Shown here: positions 46,917-56,146 of the stretch, in pieces
Layout of the letters: the number at the start of each line of letters is the position of its first letter
Position numbering within the stretch: the stretch's first letter is position 1
NCBI RefSeq assembly: GCF_002197845.1
Contig: NZ_NIDE01000005.1
Location: 372,001 to 436,000, forward strand
From: Fimbriiglobus ruber
Lineage (GTDB): Bacteria > Planctomycetota > Planctomycetia > Gemmatales > Gemmataceae
Direction: 5' to 3'
DNA: 64,000 nucleotides
Made by a program: the position numbers and the translations under genes
Notes under the pieces: generated by a model
Databases searched by the model: none
What the model was told of the DNA's origin: nothing
What the model saw: only the letters and a program-made list of their open reading frames with translations

Positions 46917-48569
46917 ATGGACGCAACGCGCGCGACCGCCGTCCCCCGGGCAACCGGGCACGATTCCTCTCCGACGAGGGAATCGTGCCCGGTGTGCCCG
47001 CGCATCGCGCGCGAATTCGAGGGCGGGCGACAGGCCGCGTACTGGAAGGCTCAGCACGGTCGCGCGGTCGAACGCGAGCGGTGTGTGAGCGAGCGCATCC
47101 AGGACCTCGAAGCCCAGAACCGGTTGCGTCAGCAAACGATCTTCGGGACGTCGTCCGAGGCCACGGTCGGTGCGGGCACCCCCGCCGAGGGCGGCCCTCC
47201 GGTCCGCCGCCGCTCCCGGGGCCAACAGCCGGGGACACCGAGCCCGGCCAAGCGCACGCACGATCCGTTGCCGGCCGTTGACGAGGTTCGCGACCTGCCC
47301 GCCGACCCGCGCCAGTGTGGGTGCTGTGGGCGGCCGTTCGTCGCGTTCCCCGGGACCGAGGATTCGACGATCCTGGAGGTCGAGGTGAAAGCCCACCGCC
47401 GGGTGATCCGCCGTCGCCGGTCTCGGTCGGGTTGTTCGTGCCCGGGGAACGCGCCCCTCGTGACGGCCCCGCCGGCCCCCCCGGGTCATTCCTAAGAGCC
47501 GCATCGGCGTCTCGATTTGGGTCCATCTGCTCCCCGACAAGTACGTGTTCCAGCGGCCGACGTACCGCTTGCTGGACGCCTTCCGGTTGCACGGCCTCGA
47601 CCTGTCGCTCGGAACCCTGACCGACGGGTTGAAGCAATTGGAACCCCTGTTCACGCCCTTGTACGACGCCCTGGTCGGGCACTCACAGGAGCAGACGTTC
47701 TGGCACGCCGACGAGACGCGGTGGCAGGTGTTCGTCACGGTCGAGGGGAACGCCGGTCACCGCTGGTATCTGTGGGTGTTTCCTGCGGCCGACGTGGTCG
47801 TGTTCGTACTCTCACCGACGCGGGGCCGCGAGACCCCGGACGCGCACTTCGGGGACGACGCCGAGGGCACCCGGGTCGTCGATCGGTACTCGGCTTACCA
47901 GGCGATGGCGGCCGTCCAGAGCGGGACCCTCGTCCTGGCGTTCTGTTGGGCCCACGTCCGTCGAGATTTCCTCCGCGTCCGGAAGGGACGCCCGGAACAC
48001 ACCGCGTGGGCCGACGGCTGGGTCGCCCGCATCGGTCGCCTGTATCACCGGAGCGACGAGCGACGGAACGCGACCCCCTCCCGGCGGCCGTTCCGCGGCC
48101 CCGGACGGAGGCCGACCAGCGGGTGCGCGACCACGTCGAGGCCATGCGGACCCAACGCGACGACGAGTTAGCCGACCCCCAGTTGCCACCCGCCCGGAGG
48201 AAAGTCCTGCAGAGCCTGGCGAGCCACTGGGCCGGATTGACCGTGTTCCTCGACCAACCGGACGTGCCGTTGGATCACAACACGGCCGAGCGGGCGCAAC
48301 GGGGGCCGGTCGTCGGTCGCAAGAATTATTACGGGTCCGGGGCCGAGTGGAGTGGCCGACTCGCGGCCATGCTGTTCCGCCTGTTTCAGACCCTGTCCCT
48401 GGCGAATCTCAACCCGCACGCGTGGCTGACGGCGTACCTGACGGCCTGCGCGGAGGCCGGAGGGGAAGTACCCGCGGACGCCGAACGGGATCTCCCCTGG
48501 AACCTGTCGGACGAGCAGAAACGCGCGTGGTCGCAGGATCGCGAACCCCACCCGACGGACACGTCGTGA
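46917..48569 (+). pseudogene. IS66 TnpC transposase with two frameshifts
   Basis: ATG 46917. The N-terminal part is a coiled-coil/zinc-finger region (CVSERIQDLEAQNRLRQQTIFGTSSEA.., RQCGCCGRPF). The frame is lost at the C7 tract 47476-47482 and continues one frame over as PKSRIGVSIWVHLLPDKY, TFWHADETRW and VDRYSAYQAM, AFCWAHVRRDFL (the IS66 catalytic core). It is lost again near 48085 and continues as DQRVRDHVEAMRTQRDDELA, VPLDHNTAERAQRGPVVGRKNYYGSGAEWSGRLAAMLF to 48569. No tnpA/tnpB accessory genes are present. Two shifts make this copy almost certainly inactive. Confidence 0.87.
46951..46991. repeat. 15-bp perfect inverted repeat near the tnpC start
   Basis: ACCGGGCACGATTCC (46951-46965) and its complement (46977-46991) flank an 11-nt spacer, 35 bp into the IS66 transposase frame. 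It might form an mRNA hairpin early in translation. Confidence 0.7.
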
Positions 48570-48683
48570 CATCATCCCGGTAGGCCATCCGACCGTCGTC
48601 CTTCGAGGCTCATGCCTCCGAAGACGGGCACGTACGCACCGAACGGACGTAAAATGTAGGAGATGGGTTTACCGAATGCTTAC

Positions 48684-49019
48684 ATCTGCTCGGCCGCAAA
48701 CGTGCCCCCCGCAACCGGCCCGTGGCAAATCGCCGAGGACCTCTTCGAGGGCCGCCCGCAACGCGGGCGGCTCCTCCATACATTCGATGACCGTCAACGG
48801 GTGGAAGGCGTTCTGCCACCGCTTCCGCCAGACGCCGACGCCGTGCCGCTCGCACCGGAGTTTCTGGGCGATCTCTTCGTTCGTGAGGCCGTCGAATGCG
48901 AGCAGGATGATTTCCGCGCGGTGGACGAGTCCCTGCGGGCACGACCGGGAGAACGCCATCGCTTGCAGGACCTGCTGCTGACGTTCGGTAATAACGACCT
49001 TGGCTGCCATCCCGGGCAT
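48684..49019 (-). pseudogene. N-terminal fragment of an IS630-type transposase or helix-turn-helix protein
   Basis: ATG 49019 opens MPGMAAKVVITERQQQVLQAM.., VHRAEIILLAFDGLTNEEIAQKLRCERHGVGVWRKRWQNAF, a helix-turn-helix typical of the N-terminus of IS630-like transposases. The frame is interrupted by the right end of IS66 at 48683. The catalytic part is not found on the other side of IS66, where a tRNA fragment lies instead, so more than a simple insertion happened here. Confidence 0.65.
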
Positions 49020-49109
49020 AACATCTCCTCCGCCGGTACGATCGTGCCGTCCGTGAGAGAAGATGGCATAGTCAGCTCGCGGATGGAAGCCCGATTCAGC
49101 CAGGGTGAT

Positions 49110-50210
49110 CTAGCGGCGTCGACGGATCAACAGCCGGACGGCCACGGCTGTCGCCAATACGGACACGGAGGCGGGCAAGATCCACCACCCCGTTCTGGCC
49201 GGCTCGACTGTCGTCGGCAACTGCTTTTGGTCGGCGGCCGGCATTATAGCAACCAACTGCCGCGAAGGACGGACTTCACCCAGGACATTGCCGCCTTCGT
49301 CAATCGTGTACTCCGTGCCATCGATCATATTCGTCACTTTCGTGTCACGCGGATATCGCGGTTTGATGGCGTTCTCGTCGAAGGGCTTCGTATCGATACC
49401 CGTAAGCCTGGTGGTATGATCGAAAAGAGTCGTCGTGCTGCCGCCGGCATTATTTGTGACGCGGAATGACATGACTGCGGGAACAACGACTCCGTCGGCA
49501 CTCCGAGTAAACTCTGAGACCGAAGCGTTCTGATAGGAAACAACATTTTTATCGCTCCCGCGAGCCTCATGCGCAACAACGAGGTAGTTGTTGCGCACAG
49601 AAAGACTAACAATATAAATACCATTATACGCCAAGAGGCGAACCCCATCCCCATCCCCATCCCCATCCCCATCCCCATCCCCATCCCCATCCCCATCCCC
49701 ATCCCCATCCCCATCCCCATCCCCATCCTTGTGAATTTCCACCTTCTTGGCATCATTCTTGAGGAGATGTCTTAAACTGTTCTGGGCGGTCGGCAACGCA
49801 CCGCCCAGAACAGTCACGAGCATGTCGCGATAGGGATCAACGTCCAGCATCGTACGAAGCGTTGGTGAAACGAGTACTTCCCTTCGGTGTTCACGCTTGC
49901 CACCACGCACCACTACCTCGGCCCGTAAACACTCGACCCGGTCGGGACGAACGTAAACGAGGCTCTCAAAGTCCGTTGCCTTAGCCGTCACCACGAGCAG
50001 AGACGGTCCGGCTGTGATCGTGCCAGTCAACACGCGGGGTCGAGCGAAGAAAGTTGACGACGAGGTGTTGGTGAAACTGCATCGGAGAAACTGGAAAGAA
50101 GCGACAGAAGATTCGTGCGCGGCCAGAACAGTGTTGAGATCCTGGGCCGCGCAGGGGTACGTGGCGATCACGGCGATCGCAAGTGCGTACACTTCTCGGT
50201 GAGGCACCAT
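49110..50210 (-). CDS. Secreted or membrane-anchored protein with a (Asp-Gly)14 tract
   Basis: This is a 366-aa protein. ATG 50210 (GGAG 5 nt upstream) is preferred to the in-frame ATG at 50252 because it begins the signal peptide MVPHREVYALAIAVIATYPCAAQ. The central part is not recognised: a beta-rich domain (SSVASFQFLRCSFTNTSSSTFFARP.., ESLVYVRPDRVECLRAEVVVRGGK) interrupted by 14 Asp-Gly pairs, then FTRSADGVVVPAVMSFRVTN. One C-terminal transmembrane helix (WWILPASVSVLATAVAVRLLI) followed by RRRR suggests anchoring with the body outside the cytoplasm. The Asp-Gly tract is encoded by a hexanucleotide microsatellite and can vary in length without a frameshift. Confidence 0.75.
   Translation of the reverse strand: MVPHREVYALAIAVIATYPCAAQDLNTVLAAHESSVASFQFLRCSFTNTSSSTFFARPRVLTGTITAGPSLLVVTAKATDFESLVYVRPDRVECLRAEVVVRGGKREHRREVLVSPTLRTMLDVDPYRDMLVTVLGGALPTAQNSLRHLLKNDAKKVEIHKDGDGDGDGDGDGDGDGDGDGDGDGDGDGVRLLAYNGIYIVSLSVRNNYLVVAHEARGSDKNVVSYQNASVSEFTRSADGVVVPAVMSFRVTNNAGGSTTTLFDHTTRLTGIDTKPFDENAIKPRYPRDTKVTNMIDGTEYTIDEGGNVLGEVRPSRQLVAIMPAADQKQLPTTVEPARTGWWILPASVSVLATAVAVRLLIRRRR
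49643..49728. repeat. Hexanucleotide microsatellite, 14 units
   Basis: CCCCAT (GATGGG on the coding strand) is repeated 14 times without interruption. The AT dinucleotides fall at a strict 6-bp spacing from 49647 to 49725. It encodes Asp-Gly pairs in the 49110-50210 gene. Confidence 0.95.
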
Positions 50211-50357
50211 TAACGCTCCACGGATAGAGTGACTCCGATACAGGGTGAGCAATCGCTAGGCGAACGGGTGCGATCTCTCCCCTGCGCATGAACCAGCCGC
50301 TTTTTCGCCGCCGTCATCCGCAACGTACTCTGGGTTGGCGTTGGCGACTTGAAAAAG

Positions 50358-50416
50358 TGTGGCGTCCTTGGTTCAACGAGCTGTTACCACACAGTTTCGC
50401 CGGCCAGGACGCCACA
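50358..50416 (+). promoter_or_regulatory. Start-codon-occluding hairpin before ISKra4 transposase (copy 2)
   Basis: TGTGGCGTCC (50358-50367) pairs perfectly with GGACGCCACA (50407-50416) across 39 nt. The last paired base is the A of ATG 50416, and AGGA of the ribosome-binding site lies in the 3' arm. Compared with copy 1, a C-G pair has become T-A and one base pair is missing from both arms, so pairing is kept. Confidence 0.7.
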
Positions 50417-51942
50417 TGACGTACTCTCTGCACTTGCTCGCCATCGCGGCTACCCTGGGAGGCACCCGGTCGGCCGCTTCCCCGCCCGTTCGTCGCGACG
50501 CCGAGGAGGCACTCGCCCCGGCATGGACGGCCCTAGTCCAACTCGTCCGCGACTTCGCCGCCGCCGCCGCTTCACCCGCCGCGTCCTTTGCCCTGGAACA
50601 ACAACTCCGGGATCGCCTGCGCGAACTGGGGCGGGTCGGCCTGGAGTGGGCGTACAACCACATCGAGCCCGAGGGCGTCGACGCGTTGCCGTCGCACGTG
50701 GTGTTCGAAGCCGCCCCCTACACTCGGCTCGGCCGCAAGACGCCGCAGGTCGTCGCCACTCTGTTCGGCAAGGTGTCACTGTGGCGGACCGGGTATCGCC
50801 CGACCCAGCGGACCGGCGACCCGACTCTGTTTCCCCGGGCCCACCAACTGGGAATCGTGGCCGGGGCCACCCCGGCCGTGGCCGAGCGGGCTGCGTACGA
50901 TCAGTCCGAGGCCGGGGCCACCCAGCGTCGCACGCTACGGCGGTTGCGGGATGATCACGGCCTGACATGGGGGGTCAAGACGTTGCGCGGGGTGGTCGAA
51001 CGGGTGGCCGCCGGGATGGCCGCCGGACGGCACGACGAGCAGGTGGCGAACGTCCTGGAACTGCTGGAACAGGCGTGGGTCGGGACGGGCCCGCACAAGC
51101 CGGTCCTGAGCGTCGGCCGGGACGGCATCTCGTTCGGCCGGCCGGTCCGCGGGGGCACCGTGTTCGAGGTGGCGACCGCGGTGACGGTGACCGTGATGAA
51201 CCGCCGCGGGCGGCGCCTGGGGACGGTGTACCTGGCGCACACGCCCGAGTCGAAGCAGGGGACGATGAGTCGGAACCTGACCCGCCTGGTGACGGCCGTG
51301 TTGCAGGCGTGGGAGCGGCCGCGGCCGCGCCTGTGTTACGTGACCGATGCGGGGGACAACGAGGCGGCGTATGACGCCACCGTCCTGCGGCCGATGCGGC
51401 ACCCGCGAACCGGGGACCGACTCGCCTGGGTGCGGGTGGTCGACTACTACCACGCGAGCGAGCGACTGTGGGCGATGGCGGGGGCGCTGTTCGGTCCGGG
51501 GCGGCAGGCCCAGACCTGGGTGCGGCGGATGCAGACACTGTTGAAACGGCCGAACGGCATCCGCCGGGTCCTCAACTCGGTGTCGGTGCATCGCAGCCGT
51601 CAGACGCGGAAGGGGAAGAGGCGAACGGTGTTTGACAAGGCGTACAACTATCTTCTGAGGAAGCGGACGCCGTTCCTGCGATCTGCCGCGTACCGGCGAG
51701 TGGGCATCCCGTGCGGCCGCGGAGTCACCGAGGCCGCGTGCAAGACGATCGTCACACAGCGGCTGAAGTTGTCGGGCATGCGGTGGACCAAGGGCGGGGC
51801 GCAGACGATTCTCGACCTGCGGGTTCTCAACCTCAGCGGCGTGTGGGCCGAGGCGTATCAACGGTTGCTCGGAGGGGTCCAAAGCGTCCATGTGCCAACC
51901 TACGCCGCCAAAGTGCCAGACGACCTCAAAATCGCGGCGTGA
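50416..51942 (+). CDS. ISKra4-family transposase (copy 2, intact)
   Basis: This is a 508-aa protein from ATG 50416 (MTYSLHLLAIAATLGG), placed directly after the hairpin; the upstream in-frame start at 50359 would lie in the hairpin. It has the same motif order as copy 1: VGRDGISFG, TVYLAHTPESKQGTM, CYVTDAGDNEAAYD, VVDYYHASERLWAM, GRGVTEAACKTIVTQRLKLSGMRWTKGGAQTILDLR. Copy 1 has GSGVTEAACK where this has GRGVTEAACK. There is no stop or frameshift. It lies between the microsatellite gene and the 3' end of the convergent sedolisin gene, 55 bp from the latter. Confidence 0.88.
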   Translation: MTYSLHLLAIAATLGGTRSAASPPVRRDAEEALAPAWTALVQLVRDFAAAAASPAASFALEQQLRDRLRELGRVGLEWAYNHIEPEGVDALPSHVVFEAAPYTRLGRKTPQVVATLFGKVSLWRTGYRPTQRTGDPTLFPRAHQLGIVAGATPAVAERAAYDQSEAGATQRRTLRRLRDDHGLTWGVKTLRGVVERVAAGMAAGRHDEQVANVLELLEQAWVGTGPHKPVLSVGRDGISFGRPVRGGTVFEVATAVTVTVMNRRGRRLGTVYLAHTPESKQGTMSRNLTRLVTAVLQAWERPRPRLCYVTDAGDNEAAYDATVLRPMRHPRTGDRLAWVRVVDYYHASERLWAMAGALFGPGRQAQTWVRRMQTLLKRPNGIRRVLNSVSVHRSRQTRKGKRRTVFDKAYNYLLRKRTPFLRSAAYRRVGIPCGRGVTEAACKTIVTQRLKLSGMRWTKGGAQTILDLRVLNLSGVWAEAYQRLLGGVQSVHVPTYAAKVPDDLKIAA

Positions 51943-51997
51943 TCATGAGCGCCTGAGTGACCGCCCCCGCCACAACTTATGACGCCTGCGGCAAAAC

Positions 51998-54900
51998 CTA
52001 CCCGACGAACACACCGCCGTTGAAGTTCGCGACGGCGTCGAACGTCAGCCCGGGCGTCGGCGCGTCGGGGTTCGCGGCGATGGCCGCACCCATATATGCC
52101 GTGACCGTCGCGCCCGCCCCCGCGCCGTCGCCCGTTACCACGTCGGCCTTGTTATCCCCGTCCAGGTTCTTCACCGTCACCCGGACCCCGCCGCGGCTGT
52201 TCACGTCCCCGGCGAAGAAGCTCGCGATCTGGGCGTCGCTCGCCGCCGGATCGTCCAAGCTCGTGAAGTTCCCGGCCGCCGCGATGAGTGCCTTCGTGTC
52301 CACGATCCGCACCCGCGGAGCCCCGCCCGGGCCGGCGCCGAAGATCAGGTCCGCGTAGCCGTTGCCGGTCACGTCGCCGGCCGTGACGTACACGCCGTTT
52401 CGCAGCGTGTTCTCGAACGCGAAGAAGTCCGGCACCAGCTCGGTCGGGTTGCCCGAGGCGATCGATGTCCCGTCGTAAATGGCGACCCGCGGACCGCCGC
52501 CGACGCCGGCCGAGACGATCAGGTCGCCGACACCGTTCCCGGTCAAGTCGCCAACGGCCGCCCGGTCCCCCCCGCGGAAGGATGGGTCGTTGATGCCGAA
52601 GAACCTGGCTACCTGGACCACCTGCCCCTGAGCCAGCGCGGCCCCGTCGTACACAACCACGACCGGCCCGCCGGACTGGTCGGGGGTGACGATCACATCC
52701 GGGATGCCGTCGCCGGTCATGTCGCCGACGGCCACGAACACGCCGCCGGTGAACGACGCCTCGAACGGGGCGAACGACACGATCGGCTGGCCGGTACTGC
52801 CCAGCAAGACTACCTCGTTCGACAACCCTGGCCCCGACCCGGCGACCACATCCGGCGACCCCCCCGCGGTGAAGTCGGCGGCGGCCGTCCGCACGCCGCC
52901 GGTGAACGTCGCCGGGAACGGAGTGGCCGTCCACTCCAGCGTCCCGTCGGCCGCGTAGAGTTGGACGGTCGGGCTCTGCCCCGCGTCGGCCCCGACCGCG
53001 ATCTGCGGGATACCAACGAGCGAAGCCGACGGAGACGTTGGCGGTGGGGGCGGCGATGCCGGCGGAGAGACCGCCACCGTCGGCACGGACGCGGGCGGCA
53101 CGTTGGGCGGTACCACGGGCGATACAGGTGGTGACGCCGGGGGCGGACTCGCGGGTGGAGAGGTCGGTGGACTTATGGGGGGGGAAGCCGGCGGGCTCGC
53201 TGGCGGAGAGACCGGCGGGCTAATGGGTGGCGATACTGGCGGCGGCGAAGCGGGTGGGGTAGCCGGCGGCGGCGAAACGGGTGGACTCATCGGCGGCGAT
53301 GCCGGGGGCGGCGTGACTGGAGGCGTCACCGGCGGAGTCGTCGGAGGCGGGGCCACGGGCGGCGTGACCGGGGGCGAGGCGACGATCGTAAGCGTGAGCG
53401 TGCCCGGCTGGTCGGTGATGGTGTAATTCGCGGCGACGCCGCCCGTCGCCGCGATCGGATACGTTCCCGCGGGACTGGCCGTCGTGGCCGTCGTGGAAAG
53501 CTCGACCCCGGTCACAACGGAGACAGGGTCGTTATTCACGAGCCCGATGAGGTTGTACGTGAGTGTCGGAAGGGATTCGCCGGCCACGCCCTGGAGAGAC
53601 GTCGCCGCGACGATCAACGGGGCGGGGGTGACCGTTATAACGGCGGGGGTGAAGGTGATCGTGTAGTTTGCGGCAGCGAGTGTGCCCTGAGTAATCGAGT
53701 ACGTCCCTACGTAACTCGCGGCGGTAGCCGTGGTCGCGAGCGCGCCGGTCAGGGCGGTGGCCGCCGTGTCCCCGTTGACGAAGCCCGTGGCAGATTCCGT
53801 TAACGGCGGGACCGCGGCCCCGTAAGTCATGGTTTGTCCGACGGCTGCTACGGTCAGCGCGGCCTTGCGGACGGTCAGGGTGGCGGGCGCGAAGGTGATC
53901 GTGTAGTTGGCGGCGGCCAGTGTGCCCTGAGTAATCGGGTAGGTTCCCGCGGGGCTCGCGGACGTGGTCGCGGTCGCGAGTGAGCCGGTCAGGGCGGTGG
54001 CCGCCGTGTCCCCGTTGACGAACCCGCTGGAGGTGAAGACGAACGACGGAAGACCGGCACCGTAGACCGTGGCCTGATCGGTCGCGGCTACGGCGAGGTT
54101 AACCTTGAGGACGGTCAGGACGGCGGGCGTGAAGGTGATCGTGTAATTGGCGGCCGCGAGCGTGCCCTGAGTAATCGGGTAGGTTCCCGCGGGGCTCGCG
54201 GATGTGGCCGCGGTCGCGAGCGCGCCGGTCAGGGCGGAAGTCGCCGTGTCCCCGTTGACGAAGCCGGTCGCCGACAACGCCAGCGACGGGACACTCTCGC
54301 CGTAATTCTTGAACTGGTTGACGGCCGCCACCGCCACCGCCGCCTTTTGCACGACGACGGACGCGCCCCCGTTGCTCGTGCCGTTGTTCGCGTCTCCGGA
54401 ATAACTGGCGGTGACCGTGTCGGTACCGGCTGGGAGACTAGTCGTGGTGAGCGTCGCCACGCCGCCGTTGAGTGTCACCGTGCCGAGATCGGTCGCCCCG
54501 AATTTGAAATCCACGCTCCCCGTCGGCGTGTAGCCGGTGACGGTGGCGGTCAACGTCTCGGACCCGCCGTAGACCAGGGTCGGTTGCCCGGCCGTCAGGG
54601 TGGTCGCGCTGGCCACCACCTGAACCGGAACCGTGACACTTCCGCTACTCGCGGCGTCGACCACGTCGCCCAGGTAATTCGCGACGACGGTGTCGGAGCC
54701 GACCGGGAGGCTGGTCGTGGTGAGCGTCGCGACGCCGTTGACGAGCAACACGGTGCCGAGATCGGTGGCCCCGAACTTGAAATCCACACTCCCCGTTGGG
54801 GTGAGCGTGGCCCCTTTGACGGTCGCGGTCAGGGTGACGCTACCGAACACGGTCGGATCGTTCGGGGCGTAGGTGACCGTTGTCGAACTGCCCAGGACAA

Positions 54901-56146
54901 GCGGCGCGGCGTCGACCAGGGCCGGGACGATCAGGTTGGCCTTCGGGCTCCCCAAGCCGGTCAACAGGTCGTAGCCCGGGCCGGCTTCGTTCCCGGCCGC
55001 GTTCTGCCCGGTGGTGATGTCGTGGAAGTCGGCCGCGGGTAAAGCGTACAGGTCCGGGAGCGTCTGGCTCGGGCCGTCGAGCGACCCGAGCCCGGCGAGC
55101 GCCCGGCCCTGGTCCGCGAGCGCGATCAGCCCGGCCCACTGCGGCGCCCCGGCGCTGGTCCCGTACTCCGCCGCCCACGGGGTCGACGTGCCGTTCGTCG
55201 TCGAGTCGTAGATCGAAACCGCCCCCGAAGGGCCGCCGTCGTAGGCGACGTCCGGGGTGCCCCGGGCGTCGCCCACCACACTGGCGACGCCGGCCTGGAA
55301 CGCTGGGATCGATTCCTCCGTGCTGAGCCCGCCGCCGCCGCCGGACTTGGACGCCGCCACATACGACCAGCCGGTTTCGGCCGCCCACGAGTTGTCCGAA
55401 TTCAGGCTGAGATTCGTGCCGCCGACGCCGACCACGTTCGGCGACGCCGCCGGGTATTCGACCGTCCCGGTGTCGCCGGCGCTGGCGACGAACGTCACCC
55501 CGGCGTGCGAGGCCGGGGCGGTCCAGGTCGAATCGTCCCCCGTCTCGCTGGCGTACTCGGCCCCGCCCCAGCTGGTCGAGACGACGGACACGCCCGGTTG
55601 ACTCGCGGCCCACGCGACCCCGGCGTACAGGTTGGGGTCGGACGAGGAGTTGGCTTCCACCAGGATGACGTCGGCCATCGGGGCGACGGCGTGGGCCCAC
55701 TCGACGTCGAGCGCGATCTCGCCGACCCACTCCCGCTGGGAGGACGGCGGCGTCTGCGGGAACGACGAACCGCCGGACTGGTTAACCACCCGGAAGAACG
55801 ACGAGACCGTCCGCGAATTGATCTCGTTGGCCGCGGTCCCGTAGAAACTGTCGAAGGCCGCCAGGTCGGTGGTAATCGTCGGGTCGTTGTAGGCGTCGAT
55901 GATGGCGATCGTTTGCCCGGTCCCGTCGGCCGTCACCGTGCCGCCGAACGCGGGAATGGCGTCGATACCGTAAGCATCCCGGATTTGATCGGGCGCAAGT
56001 CCCTGGGGCGAACTACTACCAAACGGGCTCGCCTCGAGGACGAACGGGGTGGCGACGCCGGCGCTGGGCGTCGCCCGGTCTTCCAGCAGCACGAGTTCGG
56101 GCCGACCGGTCCGCGTGGGGCGGCGATCGTGGGGCGGCCACTTCAT
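51998..56146 (-). CDS. Sedolisin (S53) peptidase fused to Ig, MBG and FG-GAP domains
   Basis: This is a 1,382-aa protein. LEDRATP lies at residues 21-27. The S53 domain (about 50-425) keeps every catalytic residue: Glu143 and Asp147 (GEIALDVEWAHA), oxyanion Asp225 (SAGDTG) and Ser331 (GTSAGAPQWAG), plus the calcium-site region DITTGQN..GPGYDLLTGLGSP. The usual ~190-residue activation prodomain is absent. Two Ig-like units (TGSVDFKFGATDLGTV repeated), four MBG units (GFVNGDTATSAL.., AANYTITFTPAVLTV), a 120-residue Pro/Ser linker and FG-GAP repeats (DMTGDGIPDVIVTPDQSGG) follow. It ends NFNGGVFVG. Likely a surface-attached endopeptidase with acid-type mechanism. Substrate unknown. Confidence 0.9.
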   Translation of the reverse strand: MKWPPHDRRPTRTGRPELVLLEDRATPSAGVATPFVLEASPFGSSSPQGLAPDQIRDAYGIDAIPAFGGTVTADGTGQTIAIIDAYNDPTITTDLAAFDSFYGTAANEINSRTVSSFFRVVNQSGGSSFPQTPPSSQREWVGEIALDVEWAHAVAPMADVILVEANSSSDPNLYAGVAWAASQPGVSVVSTSWGGAEYASETGDDSTWTAPASHAGVTFVASAGDTGTVEYPAASPNVVGVGGTNLSLNSDNSWAAETGWSYVAASKSGGGGGLSTEESIPAFQAGVASVVGDARGTPDVAYDGGPSGAVSIYDSTTNGTSTPWAAEYGTSAGAPQWAGLIALADQGRALAGLGSLDGPSQTLPDLYALPAADFHDITTGQNAAGNEAGPGYDLLTGLGSPKANLIVPALVDAAPLVLGSSTTVTYAPNDPTVFGSVTLTATVKGATLTPTGSVDFKFGATDLGTVLLVNGVATLTTTSLPVGSDTVVANYLGDVVDAASSGSVTVPVQVVASATTLTAGQPTLVYGGSETLTATVTGYTPTGSVDFKFGATDLGTVTLNGGVATLTTTSLPAGTDTVTASYSGDANNGTSNGGASVVVQKAAVAVAAVNQFKNYGESVPSLALSATGFVNGDTATSALTGALATAATSASPAGTYPITQGTLAAANYTITFTPAVLTVLKVNLAVAATDQATVYGAGLPSFVFTSSGFVNGDTAATALTGSLATATTSASPAGTYPITQGTLAAANYTITFAPATLTVRKAALTVAAVGQTMTYGAAVPPLTESATGFVNGDTAATALTGALATTATAASYVGTYSITQGTLAAANYTITFTPAVITVTPAPLIVAATSLQGVAGESLPTLTYNLIGLVNNDPVSVVTGVELSTTATTASPAGTYPIAATGGVAANYTITDQPGTLTLTIVASPPVTPPVAPPPTTPPVTPPVTPPPASPPMSPPVSPPPATPPASPPPVSPPISPPVSPPASPPASPPISPPTSPPASPPPASPPVSPVVPPNVPPASVPTVAVSPPASPPPPPTSPSASLVGIPQIAVGADAGQSPTVQLYAADGTLEWTATPFPATFTGGVRTAAADFTAGGSPDVVAGSGPGLSNEVVLLGSTGQPIVSFAPFEASFTGGVFVAVGDMTGDGIPDVIVTPDQSGGPVVVVYDGAALAQGQVVQVARFFGINDPSFRGGDRAAVGDLTGNGVGDLIVSAGVGGGPRVAIYDGTSIASGNPTELVPDFFAFENTLRNGVYVTAGDVTGNGYADLIFGAGPGGAPRVRIVDTKALIAAAGNFTSLDDPAASDAQIASFFAGDVNSRGGVRVTVKNLDGDNKADVVTGDGAGAGATVTAYMGAAIAANPDAPTPGLTFDAVANFNGGVFVG

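Larger units (their letters stand above)
46828..48683 (+). mobile_element. IS66-family element
   Basis: The left end starts GTAAGCATTCGGTAACCCCC at 46828 and the right end is its near-complement finishing GAATGCTTAC at 48683, the GTAAGC terminus known for IS66. It is 1,856 bp, carrying a tnpC-like gene only. The 8-bp flanks differ (GGGCGCAC and ATCTGCTC), so there is no target duplication; a deletion or recombination next to it is likely. Confidence 0.88.

Noticed and set aside
49643-49728. CRISPR-like regular repeats
   Set aside because: It is a pure 6-bp microsatellite without spacers. No array of 20-40-bp repeats with unique spacers was seen anywhere in the window.
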